The notes under the pieces were generated by a model that searched no databases, was not told the DNA's origin, and worked only from the letters and a program-made list of their open reading frames with translations. Shown one piece after another: positions 7,451 through 15,493 of a DNA stretch of 26,300 bases. Made by a program: the position numbers and the translations under genes. The stretch lies in the NCBI GenBank assembly GCA_905397405.1, contig CAJPVJ010000402.1, positions 1 through 26,300 of the forward strand, written 5' to 3'. The first letter of the stretch is position 1, and every line of letters begins with the position of its first letter. The DNA comes from Oppiella nova (taxonomy: Eukaryota > Arthropoda > Arachnida > Sarcoptiformes > Oppiidae).

Positions 7451-9823
7451 TTATAACAATAACTCGTTACAAATTTTTATTATTTGAAGGTTATTATTAG
7501 TCCAAGATTCATGAGTATCATCCATAGTTATTAATTTAAAAGATTTACTTGAAAGAAAATGGTCAAGATAATTATACTTAGCGTTTTCAGCATAATATTT
7601 ATAGATTATGTAATTACTTTCTTCTAAATCTTCTGTGTTATTTGTATTATTTGGTACTCTTAATGCTTTAAATAATATGATATTTACATTTGATTTCTTA
7701 AAATTTAGTGATGGTGAGTACTTATAATTAATATTATGTTTATTATATAATAACATATCTGTTTTCAGTATTACTTTTTTATAATTAAAAAATGAGTCTA
7801 TTAGCACAACCTTTCTCACAGTACTACCCTCATTTACTAGCTGCTTGGCAATTTCAAGTGCTAATACACCACCAAAACTCCACCCAAATAAATTATAAGG
7901 CCCTTGTGATTGAATTGATTTGATATAGCAAATATAATCTTTTGCTAAATTTTTATATGACACATAATCAGTTTCATTTGGATTAAATTTGTTGCTGAGA
8001 TAAAGATAATAATTATTAAATAATACTAAATGTTTATTACCTAATTTTGGTACTATATTATTAAAATAGCTTTCTGCTCCTCCCTCTCCTGGAGGAAATA
8101 TAAATAATTTATTTTGATTACCTTTTATTGCCTTATTAAATAAAATATATGGCTCAAAATCATTAAAATCACTCATTGTATACTCAATAACTTGCTTATG
8201 CATACAATGAAAAATTAATTTTTCTAATTTTTTCTTAAATAATGAAGCCATTATTATCATAACTTCTAAATCTAATTTACTTGTGATATTAAATTTAAGT
8301 TTATTGCCTATAGTCATTCCATTGATATTAATTATTTCATAGTCTTGATTGTCATCATTAGTAGATATTCCACCATTCTCATCAACAATACTCCAAAATT
8401 TTTGTTGTTCTAAATTATTTTCTTCATCAAACTGTCCCAAATAATTAAAAGTGATTCTAGGCATATTATCTGACTTGTATCCCATGATTGCTCCATACCC
8501 AATTCCTCTGTTAGGTACCTGCCTCAAGTTTTCTTTAGTATTTTTGATACTATCGCCTAACTCTTCATACATTTCTAATCGTACTGGATACATAGTAGTA
8601 AACCATCCAACCGTTCTTGTTACATCTATATTATTATCTATTTCTTCTCTACCATGTCCTTCTAATATTATATGATTAACTCGACTTCCAGTTACCTCAT
8701 ATAACGCATATCCTAGTGCTGTTAGGAGTATGTCATTTACTTGAGTATGATATGTTCTATTACTATCTCTTAGTAATTGTCGAGTTTGTTCAATGCCTAA
8801 TTCAAAATTTGTATAATTATTAATATTTTCACGTACTATTAATTTAGCTACAATATTTGCATTATAATCAGCTAAAACATTGTTCCAATAATCTTCCTCT
8901 TCAGAATGTACAGTTGCATATTCCTTTATTGTTTCTACCCATTGTCTATAGCTACTTCCTTTTGGGCCTAATTCTTTACCATTATATATGTTTTTTAAAT
9001 CTTCTACTAATATCCTCCAACTCACTGCATCTACTATTAAGTGATGCAAAGCGAAGAATATTCTAGTACTACCATCTGCATAACCATAAATGTAACCAAT
9101 GCTATATAATGGACCATATTCTAGATTAAACGCACTTTGCCAGTTAGTTAGTATTTCCTGAAGCTTAGCTTTAAATTGTTCACTACCTTCTTTTTCTCCT
9201 AACGTTCCTATATCTAAAGTTTTTAATGCCTCTACTTTAATACTCTCATCATAACATTGAGTGTAAACTGAGTTTACATTTTTTTTATAACGTAATCTAA
9301 AGCTATCATGATGCTCAACTAAATTACGTACACTTTTCTCTAATCTTTCTAAGTCTAAGCTAGGAGTTCTTATTATAAAAGATTGGTTCCAATGATTAGC
9401 TTTTACAAAATTACTCTCAAAAAACCATAATTGTATTGGTAGTAACTCTACTTTTCCTTTAAGTATACCTTGTTCCGTCTTAACATTTAGAATAGTATTA
9501 TTATGGCTTAAAACATTGTCATAGAGTCTTTCTATGGTTTTATAAACAAAGATGTCCTTTATGCTAACATTTAGGCTTAATTTTTGACGTAATCTGCTTA
9601 TCAACTGAATACTTACTATACTATCACCACCTAATCTAAAGAAATCATCACGGATACCAACTTTATCTATAGCTAAACCTAGTACATTGGCCCAAATCTC
9701 ACATACTTGCTTTTCTACTTCATTACGTGGAGCTACATAATTATCCCCACTACTGAACTCAGGCTCAGGTAATGCCTTTCTATCTAACTTACCATTGATT
9801 GTTAATGGTAAACATTGGCCCAA
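7451..9823 (-). CDS. NRPS C-terminal part: carrier protein - epimerase - thioesterase
   Basis: This 790-residue open frame holds the end of a peptide synthetase. Residues 7-19 are the last adenylation motif (INGKLDRKALP, catalytic Lys12). A carrier domain (about 28-105) follows with LGGDS; Ser68 takes the phosphopantetheine, and the GGDS form is typical of carriers that feed an epimerase. The epimerisation domain (about 125-545) has LPIQLWFFE, HHLIVDAVSW (His260, His261, Asp265), TVGWFTTMYPV and FNYLGQFD. The C-terminal type I thioesterase (about 575-790) has GWSFGG with Ser649, a candidate Asp676 and His771. The apparent start is a TTG inside an exact 128-bp duplication, so it is an artefact of the break; the piece originally continued from the adenylation domain encoded upstream at 10370-13654. 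It is convergent with the oxygenase gene. Confidence 0.9.
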   Translation of the reverse strand: MGQCLPLTINGKLDRKALPEPEFSSGDNYVAPRNEVEKQVCEIWANVLGLAIDKVGIRDDFFRLGGDSIVSIQLISRLRQKLSLNVSIKDIFVYKTIERLYDNVLSHNNTILNVKTEQGILKGKVELLPIQLWFFESNFVKANHWNQSFIIRTPSLDLERLEKSVRNLVEHHDSFRLRYKKNVNSVYTQCYDESIKVEALKTLDIGTLGEKEGSEQFKAKLQEILTNWQSAFNLEYGPLYSIGYIYGYADGSTRIFFALHHLIVDAVSWRILVEDLKNIYNGKELGPKGSSYRQWVETIKEYATVHSEEEDYWNNVLADYNANIVAKLIVRENINNYTNFELGIEQTRQLLRDSNRTYHTQVNDILLTALGYALYEVTGSRVNHIILEGHGREEIDNNIDVTRTVGWFTTMYPVRLEMYEELGDSIKNTKENLRQVPNRGIGYGAIMGYKSDNMPRITFNYLGQFDEENNLEQQKFWSIVDENGGISTNDDNQDYEIININGMTIGNKLKFNITSKLDLEVMIIMASLFKKKLEKLIFHCMHKQVIEYTMSDFNDFEPYILFNKAIKGNQNKLFIFPPGEGGAESYFNNIVPKLGNKHLVLFNNYYLYLSNKFNPNETDYVSYKNLAKDYICYIKSIQSQGPYNLFGWSFGGVLALEIAKQLVNEGSTVRKVVLIDSFFNYKKVILKTDMLLYNKHNINYKYSPSLNFKKSNVNIILFKALRVPNNTNNTEDLEESNYIIYKYYAENAKYNYLDHFLSSKSFKLITMDDTHESWTNNNLQIIKICNELLL

Positions 9824-9939
9824 ATCTCACATACTTGCTTTTCTACTTCATTACGTGGAGCTACATAATTATCCCCACTACTGAACTCAGGCTCAGGTAA
9901 TGCCTTTCTATCTAACTTACCATTGATTGTTAATGGTAA
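9684..9939. repeat. Exact 128-bp tandem duplication
   Basis: Bases 9684-9811 are repeated without any mismatch that I can see at 9812-9939, with no spacer. The unit encodes the end of the adenylation domain and the start of the carrier protein. Because 128 is not a multiple of three, the frame breaks: reading through the first coding copy ends at a TAA (9802-9804) just inside the second. Perfect identity means either a very recent event or an assembly error. Confidence 0.9.
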
Positions 9940-10100
9940 TTCCTTTAAGTGCACTAGCACAGATGGTATCATATATTCTGGTAACTTCTCTTGTAGATAA
10001 CCTATAATATTTTCTTCATCTAATTTAGATTCTGATACATAGTAACCTACTAAATATTTATTAGCTGCTAAGTCTTCTTCAGTATTTTTATGTTCTTTAG
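9802..10100 (-). pseudogene. NRPS fragment: adenylation C-terminus to carrier start
   Basis: This open stretch, without its own start, reads from [20 protein letters not shown] through [20 protein letters not shown] and LPLTINGKLDRKALPEPEF to CEIWANV, then stops within the second 128-bp duplicate. It is the only one of the fragments that carries the natural join between motif A9 (LPEYMIPS) and motif A10 (NGKLDRKALP). It therefore shows what the undamaged junction looked like. It is not expected to be translated alone. Confidence 0.75.
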
Positions 10101-10228
10101 ATATTCTGGTAATTTCTTTTGTAGATAACCTATAATATTTTCTTCATCTAATTTAGATTCTGATACATAGTAACCTACTAAATATTTATTAACTACTAAG
10201 TCTTCTTCAGTATTTTTATGTTCTTTAG
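9973..10228. repeat. Diverged 128-bp tandem duplication
   Basis: Bases 9973-10100 and 10101-10228 are two adjacent 128-bp copies that differ at about four positions (for example CTTCTC against TTTCTT and GCTGC against ACTAC). A third copy is at 10412-10539 as part of the larger 311-bp repeat. The unit encodes [10 protein letters not shown] to KLPEY of the adenylation C-terminal subdomain and shifts the reading frame. Confidence 0.88.
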
Positions 10229-10411
10229 CAATTACAACACTTTGTCCTATCCCATCATAACTTGATAAAGCATTTTCTATTTCTCCTAATTCTATTCGAT
10301 ATCCTCTGATCTTTACTTGAAAATCATTACGTCCTATATATTCTAAATTGCCATCAGGTAACCAACGTACTAAATCTCCTGTTTTATATAGACGGGTATT
10401 CTTATTATAAA
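10068..10411 (-). pseudogene. NRPS fragment: extra copy of the adenylation C-terminal subdomain
   Basis: This start-less open frame runs from [19 protein letters not shown] through [19 protein letters not shown] to [11 protein letters not shown] and ends at a TAG (10068-10070). It repeats the last part of the upstream frame but with changes. Its A7 motif YKTGDL and its RWLPDG are the canonical family forms, whereas the upstream copy has YKTEDL and RWLADG. This suggests it came from a different, better conserved adenylation domain rather than being a fresh copy of its neighbour. Confidence 0.72.
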
Positions 10412-10722
10412 ATATTCTGGTAACTTCTCTTGTAGATAACCTATAATATTTTCTTCATCTAATTTAGATTCTGATACATAGTAACCTACTAAATATTTAT
10501 TAGCTGCTAAGTCTTCTTCAGTATTTTTATGTTCTTTAGTAATTACAACATTTTGTTTTATCCCATCATAACTTGATAAAGCATTTTCTATTTCTCCTAA
10601 TTCTATCCTATATCCTCTGATCTTTACTTGAAAATCATTACGTCCTATATATTCTAAATTACCATCAGCTAACCAACGTACCAAATCCTCTGTCTTATAT
10701 AGACGAGTATTCTTATTATGAA
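10101..10722. repeat. Diverged 311-bp tandem duplication
   Basis: Bases 10101-10411 and 10412-10722 are adjacent copies of the adenylation-domain region from motif A7 to A9. I count roughly a dozen differences, among them GGGTATT against GAGTATT and TTGCCATCAGG against TTACCATCAGC. 311 is not a multiple of three, so the coding frame is lost at the join and the upstream protein ends 14 residues later at 10370. Confidence 0.85.
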
Positions 10723-13654
10723 CTTTCTCTTCTTCTGTTTGAAACGGGTTAGCAATAAATTTCTCTGCTGTAAGGTCTGCTCTGTTTAAATATCCTCTAG
10801 CAAGTCCTACTCCTCCTATGTATAATTCTCCTATCCCTCCTATCGGTAATGGCATTAAGTTATTATCTAATACATAAACTATTATGTTATCTACTTGCTT
10901 ACCTACACACACTGTTTTTATATCTTTACTATTACAATTGTAATATAATACATCTATTGACGCTTCAGTCGGACCATATAAGTTATGTATTTCAGCTCTA
11001 GGTAATAATACTTGACTCTCTTGTATTTGATATAAATTAAGTACTTCACCACTACAAAATACATATCTCACACTAGGCAAAAGATTTTCATATTGCTGGT
11101 CGTTGTTATTTAAGTATTCTTGTTTATTATTAATTTTAAGATTATTTACAAACACGCCAAGCATCGATGGTACAAAATGTATTATAGTTATAGATTCTTT
11201 TCTTACTAAATTTACAAGATAATCCACATTTTTATGACCTTCTGGTTTAGCAAATACTATTGAAGCTCCATACCAATGAGCCCATAGCAATTCCCATACA
11301 GAAACATCAAAACTATAAGAAGTTTTTTGTAGTACTTTATCAGTTTCACTTAATGGATACATACGATTCATCCAGTGAATTCTATTCACTATTCCTCTGT
11401 GTTCTATCATTACTCCTTTAGGAGTACCTGTAGTACCTGAAGTATATATCACATATGCAAGGCTAGAGCTATTTACGTAAGTTAAAGGGTTAGATATTCT
11501 ACATGAATTCAACAGAGTTTGTACTTCATTATTATTAATGACTAAAATACAAGCTGAACCAATATTTAACTTGTCTAATCTTGGTTCATATATTTCATTA
11601 GTTAATATCAGCTTAGTACTAGTATCTGCTAATATATATTTCACTCTATCATCGGGATAATTAGGGTCTATTGGTACATAAGCTCCCCCAGCTTTTAGTA
11701 TAGCAAGAATAGCTACCAACATATATTCACTTCTATCTAAACATAGTGCTACTAATGTATCTGGTTTAATATCATGTATTTGTTTTAAATAATTTGCTAA
11801 TTGATTGGCTCTTTCATTTAATTCTCTATATGTGAGCTTAGTCTCTTCATATATTATAGCTATGTTATCAGGAGTTCTTTCTACTTGCTCCTCAAATAAT
11901 TGGTGAATGGTTTTATTATTTGGATAATCTTTGTTTGTTTGATTATATTTAATCAAAATTTGATATTGTTCTTGAGAAGTTAATATAAAAAAATTATCCA
12001 ATATCTGATGAGGGAAATAAATGATTTGATTAAATAAACGATTTATATGTTTAGAAAAATTTCTTAAAAGGATTTTTCCTGCTTCATCATAATTACCTTT
12101 ACTATGTAGAGTGTATGTTTTACTTTTTTCGTCAATGTTAAATAACAAAGTAGCATATTGTAAATGATTCTTTATTTTTCTGTAGCTTCCTCTATTGATA
12201 ATGACTAAAAAATCTGAATAGTACGTTTCTAAATCAGGATATCGTACATAAATATCTTTAAAATGTGCCTTATTTTTTTCTAATTCATATATTTGATCCT
12301 GTACATATTTCAATATATCTAAAGCACTTAATCCTGATTTTACAAAATATGTCAAAGGAACATATTGAGGAAAAACAACTTTACTGCTTTGCGGTAAACT
12401 ATTTAAAAACGAATTAGTAAAACCTATACTAAAAGGGCAAGAATTTCCTAAATGGCGTAGATAAATTAAAAAAGCAGCAATAAATACCTCTAGGTAAGAA
12501 ACTTTACATTTACCTATGAAATAGTAGTCAGATTTTAGAATTTTTTCTGTATGAGTAAAAAAATTAGCTTGCTTCTTCTGCTGAAAAGTGAGTTGCTTTA
12601 AGTCTACTAGTACAGGGCTTCTAAATAATATTTTAGCTGGTTCAACATTGGCAAGTTTCTTTTTCCAAACCTTTTCTAATGGAGAAACCTCTTTAGAAAA
12701 GGTCTGTAATTGCTTTAAAAATTTTTTAGAAGGGGTTTTAAGTTGATAACCTACTGTAATTTTATTCTTGTTTATAATTTCTTTAATATCACACCATTTT
12801 CCTGATAAAGTTCTTAAATTTGAGAAATTAATATCTAATGTTTTAGTAGAAATTTGAATTCCTTGCTTACTAATCTTCACAATAGTACCTGAACTGCATT
12901 GTGACTTAATAGGTAGTATTTCTAAACTATTAGGAATGTAAACTCTTTTAGCAATAAGTACTTTAAAGGTAACAAGACTATTAGGATAATCTCCAAACCT
13001 CAAAGCTCTAGATTCTCTATCTATTTCTTGAGCAGAATAATTCCAGCAAGCAAATCCAAAAGTATGAGGCTTTTGATAGATAGAAAAATAGCTTCTCTTT
13101 TCTAGATTTTGTTTTTCTCCAGCAACAGGATTTTGGGCAAGATCTTGAATTAACTCTTTAAAAGCTTGTAAAGCATACATGTAGCACTTAAGATTAAGAC
13201 TTAAAACTGTTTCATTTATGTCAATAGGAAAGGAAATTTGTTTTAATATATTACCAGAATCTACTATTGTATCCATTATATGCCAACTTATGCCATGAGT
13301 TAATTCATTATTTAAAATTGACCAAGAAGTAGCATTTATTCCAGCATATTTTGGTAAAAGAGCGTCATGATAATTTATAGAGTAGTAACGAGGTAAGTTT
13401 AGAAGATCTTGAGACAGAATACAGCTATTAACTATACTGAAAAGATAATCAAAAGACTTAGGAGTTATATCAAGTTGTTTAAACTCTTTGACTGAGGAAA
13501 TATAAGGAATATTATTTTTAATAGCCCAGCGATGAATTTCATGATTAGGTGAAATAATGCCTAAAATTTGGCATCCTTCTTTAAAAATTGCTTCTGCACA
13601 TAAAACACCTAAACTTGTCTCACTAATAATATAACAACTGAATGTTTTTCCCAT
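10370..13654 (-). CDS. NRPS N-terminal part: formyltransferase - condensation C-lobe - adenylation (Ser)
   Basis: This 1094-residue frame begins the synthetase. Residues 1-290 are a formyltransferase of the methionyl-tRNA/LgrA type, with catalytic Asn94 and His96 in [13 protein letters not shown] and Asp132 in VDSGNIL. Residues about 320-555 resemble only the C-terminal lobe of a condensation domain ([17 protein letters not shown]); the HHxxxDG lobe is absent. A C-to-A linker ([22 protein letters not shown] is at 557-578) leads into the adenylation domain. This has A3 [11 protein letters not shown] (737-747), A4 FDVSVWE (782-788), A5 YGPTEAS (893-899), A7 YKTEDL and A8 [16 protein letters not shown]. 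Pocket residues 783, 784, 787, 826, 866, 868, 892, 900 and 901 read DVWHFSLID, an EntF-like serine code. Motif A10 is cut off by the duplications. The start is supported by AAGG before ATG. Confidence 0.9.
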   Translation of the reverse strand: MGKTFSCYIISETSLGVLCAEAIFKEGCQILGIISPNHEIHRWAIKNNIPYISSVKEFKQLDITPKSFDYLFSIVNSCILSQDLLNLPRYYSINYHDALLPKYAGINATSWSILNNELTHGISWHIMDTIVDSGNILKQISFPIDINETVLSLNLKCYMYALQAFKELIQDLAQNPVAGEKQNLEKRSYFSIYQKPHTFGFACWNYSAQEIDRESRALRFGDYPNSLVTFKVLIAKRVYIPNSLEILPIKSQCSSGTIVKISKQGIQISTKTLDINFSNLRTLSGKWCDIKEIINKNKITVGYQLKTPSKKFLKQLQTFSKEVSPLEKVWKKKLANVEPAKILFRSPVLVDLKQLTFQQKKQANFFTHTEKILKSDYYFIGKCKVSYLEVFIAAFLIYLRHLGNSCPFSIGFTNSFLNSLPQSSKVVFPQYVPLTYFVKSGLSALDILKYVQDQIYELEKNKAHFKDIYVRYPDLETYYSDFLVIINRGSYRKIKNHLQYATLLFNIDEKSKTYTLHSKGNYDEAGKILLRNFSKHINRLFNQIIYFPHQILDNFFILTSQEQYQILIKYNQTNKDYPNNKTIHQLFEEQVERTPDNIAIIYEETKLTYRELNERANQLANYLKQIHDIKPDTLVALCLDRSEYMLVAILAILKAGGAYVPIDPNYPDDRVKYILADTSTKLILTNEIYEPRLDKLNIGSACILVINNNEVQTLLNSCRISNPLTYVNSSSLAYVIYTSGTTGTPKGVMIEHRGIVNRIHWMNRMYPLSETDKVLQKTSYSFDVSVWELLWAHWYGASIVFAKPEGHKNVDYLVNLVRKESITIIHFVPSMLGVFVNNLKINNKQEYLNNNDQQYENLLPSVRYVFCSGEVLNLYQIQESQVLLPRAEIHNLYGPTEASIDVLYYNCNSKDIKTVCVGKQVDNIIVYVLDNNLMPLPIGGIGELYIGGVGLARGYLNRADLTAEKFIANPFQTEEEKVHNKNTRLYKTEDLVRWLADGNLEYIGRNDFQVKIRGYRIELGEIENALSSYDGIKQNVVITKEHKNTEEDLAANKYLVGYYVSESKLDEENIIGYLQEKLPEYFIIRIPVYIKQEI

Positions 13655-14254
13655 ATATGTACCTTAACAATATCATTACTAAGAACTAAGCTGCTTAAAA
13701 TTAGAGCTCACAATATTTCGAATTATTGCTGATAGGCAATACTAAATTTAAATTGATATTAGTATGCGCGATTTATCATTACTACGTGTATTTACAATAG
13801 GAGTTTTGCACACACGTAAACCTTTATATTTTCTTTATAGATTAAAGTGTTATTAATAAACATAAGTAAAAATCATTAAACATCTCTAAAATTTAAGTTC
13901 ATTCTTTATCAAAATGCTCCTTGTTTTATTCTATTAATATCTTATTACTAAGTAAAGCTTTTTATAAATAACAGTCTATTTCGCTGACATACGCGTCATA
14001 TATCTTAATCATTAAGGTAGAGACATTTTTTAACATCATATACAGCTATAATGGACTGAGAAAAGTGGATTAGTCATGTTATCGGCTTTATAAATGTTTG
14101 CCAACACCCTATAGTATAGCAACCTACCAAAAAAGTTACTCATTATTCTGTAGAATACCATCATTTTTTATCGCCTTTTTTCCATATCCCCCTACCTAAC
14201 TCTATCAGGGAGTTCTTGCTGCCTATATGAATCTTTCCGAACAAAATAAGCTGT
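13655..14254. other. Intergenic stretch between synthetase and conjugative element
   Basis: About 600 bp with no recognisable gene. It should contain the synthetase promoter on the minus strand, but no convincing hexamer pair stands out. A small dyad AACTC/GAGTT lies at 14198-14214. The sequence becomes slightly less AT-rich towards 14160. No tRNA, direct-repeat attachment site or insertion sequence end was recognised, so the boundary between cluster and element cannot be placed. Confidence 0.5.
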
Positions 14255-14296
14255 GGAATTTACAAGTCAGGTTTTAGCATTTACAGCTAAAATTCC
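14255..14296. repeat. Nested inverted repeats beside the candidate oriT
   Basis: Outer arms GGAATTT (14255-14261) and AAATTCC (14290-14296) enclose inner arms TTTTAGC (14272-14278) and GCTAAAA (14286-14292), which share bases with the outer right arm. They end five bases before the nick-like motif. Transfer origins often carry such extra hairpins for accessory or relaxase binding. Confidence 0.5.
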
Positions 14297-14300
14297 GATA

Positions 14301-14335
14301 GGCGCACTTGGGCAAAGTTGGCATACCAACTTTGC
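14301..14335 (-). other. oriT: Candidate conjugative transfer origin (oriT), IncQ/MOBQ type
   Basis: A perfect 10-bp inverted repeat, arms 14312-14321 and 14326-14335 with loop CATA, is followed on the minus strand after two bases by AAGTGCGCC (complement of 14301-14309). Established transfer origins of IncQ plasmids (RSF1010/R1162) have the same order: a 10-bp inverted repeat, then a nick region TAA(A/G)TGCG with cleavage before CCC. By analogy the nick would fall between 14303 and 14302 on the minus strand. The relaxase gene that begins 72 bp away belongs to the matching MOBQ class. The role is inferred from this pattern. A terminator or plain palindrome is the alternative. Confidence 0.62.
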
Positions 14336-14407
14336 GCGCGCTCAAATTATTCGGCTTTTGTAATTGCTATTACCCAAAAACTTAAACTTAACAAACTTAT
14401 AACGGTA

Positions 14408-15476
14408 ATGGCAATATATCATTGTAGTAAATCAGAAGTACAAAGAAGCAAAGGACAAAATGCAATCGAAGCTAGCGCCTATATTTCAAGAAGCAAATTG
14501 CAGCTTGTTACAACTAATAGTAGCACAGGAGAGCGACTCACTATTAGCTATAATTTTAGCAGCAGAAAAGGGCTTGCCTATAGTATAATTCTAGCCCCAG
14601 ATGATGCCCCTAGCTGGGTTTATAATAGGCAAGAATTATGGAATAACGCCAGAGAGTAGCGAGACACGAAAAAATGCTGAGACAGCAAGAAAGTTAATCA
14701 TAGCCTTACCAAAAGAATTAACTCTACAGCAGAATATTGAACTTATCGAGGATTTTGCTTTTGAGTGTCTAGTAAGTCACGGCATGATAGCAGACATAAA
14801 CACTCATTATGACAATGAAGATAATCCCCATGTCCATATTCAAATGACTACCAGAAGGTTACTGCGGTCATTAGAAAATGGCGAAGTAACTTTTGGGGTA
14901 AAAGGTCGTAATTGGGGAAGAAGAGAGTTTTTATATTATTATCGAGAAAATGTCGCCAATTTTATCAACTTGTATTTAGAAAAACATGGTCATTTAGGTA
15001 ATGTATCGCATTTATCGCATAAAGCAAGGGGAATTGATTTAATACCAACTATCCATGAGGGATCAGCCTGGTATATCAAAGACTCTAGGCTGAAATTAAT
15101 AAATGCCCAAATACTCAAAGAAAATGCTGCAAAGATTAGAGCAACCCCAGAATTGGTATTTGATAAATTATCAATTAATAAACCAGTTTTTACTAAGGAA
15201 GAAATAGCTATAGCCTTGTCTGATGTACTATCTGTAGATTTGAAGATAGGGCCAGCAGCGAAACAAGCAGCAGCACAAGTGGATGATAGTTTCGATCAGC
15301 AAAAACTGCAGCAAGATTTAAGAGAGTTAAGTAAGCAATTAGTAATAGAAAATGTTCAGGAAGATAAGGAGGTATCTGGCTATAATATAGTAGCAGGTAC
15401 TAATAGTGCTGTTACTATCAGTGCTGTTGATAGTAACAGTGATAATAGTAGTATTACTGTTAGAACAGTACAGTAG
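14408..15476 (+). pseudogene. traA: TraA N-terminal part: MobA/MobL (MOBQ) relaxase, frameshifted
   Basis: This is the DNA-nicking relaxase of a conjugative element, split over two frames. The natural start is ATG 14408, giving MAIYHCSKSEVQRSKGQ and placing a tyrosine at residue 25 (EASAYISR), the same position as the catalytic Tyr25 of RSF1010 MobA. The upstream in-frame ATG at 14318 would add residues overlapping the oriT hairpin and is unlikely. The first frame ends at 14659 and the sequence continues in another frame with SSETRKNAETARKLIIALPKEL. Its metal-binding motif THYDNEDNPHVHIQ, with the three histidines, is intact. The break is at about 14650. A further frame break near 15465 separates it from the helicase part, which would read on as VAENIDLLHHEYSTEF. 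Confidence 0.85.
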
Positions 15477-15493
15477 CAGAAAATATAGATCTA

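Noticed and set aside
9812-9823. TTG at 9821-9823 as a true start for the carrier-epimerase-thioesterase protein
   Set aside because: The codon lies inside the 128-bp duplicate and the frame is open only because of the repeat. The domain begins mid-adenylation, so this is a break, not a designed gene start.
10370-10411. Programmed ribosomal frameshift joining the synthetase pieces
   Set aside because: Restoring the protein would require skipping whole duplicated segments, not a one-base slip, and no slippery site with a following structure stands out at the joins.
9684-10722. CRISPR-like or satellite repeat array
   Set aside because: The units are long, adjacent and code for adenylation-domain sequence. 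There are no spacers.
13764-13856. Small plus-strand frame of 30 codons (MRDLSLLRVFTIGVLH...)
   Set aside because: It has no ribosome-binding site, no known relative and a length expected by chance in this intergenic stretch.
14318-14407. Upstream ATG extension of the relaxase
   Set aside because: It would place coding sequence over the oriT hairpin and move the catalytic tyrosine away from position 25. ATG 14408 gives the family-typical N-terminus.
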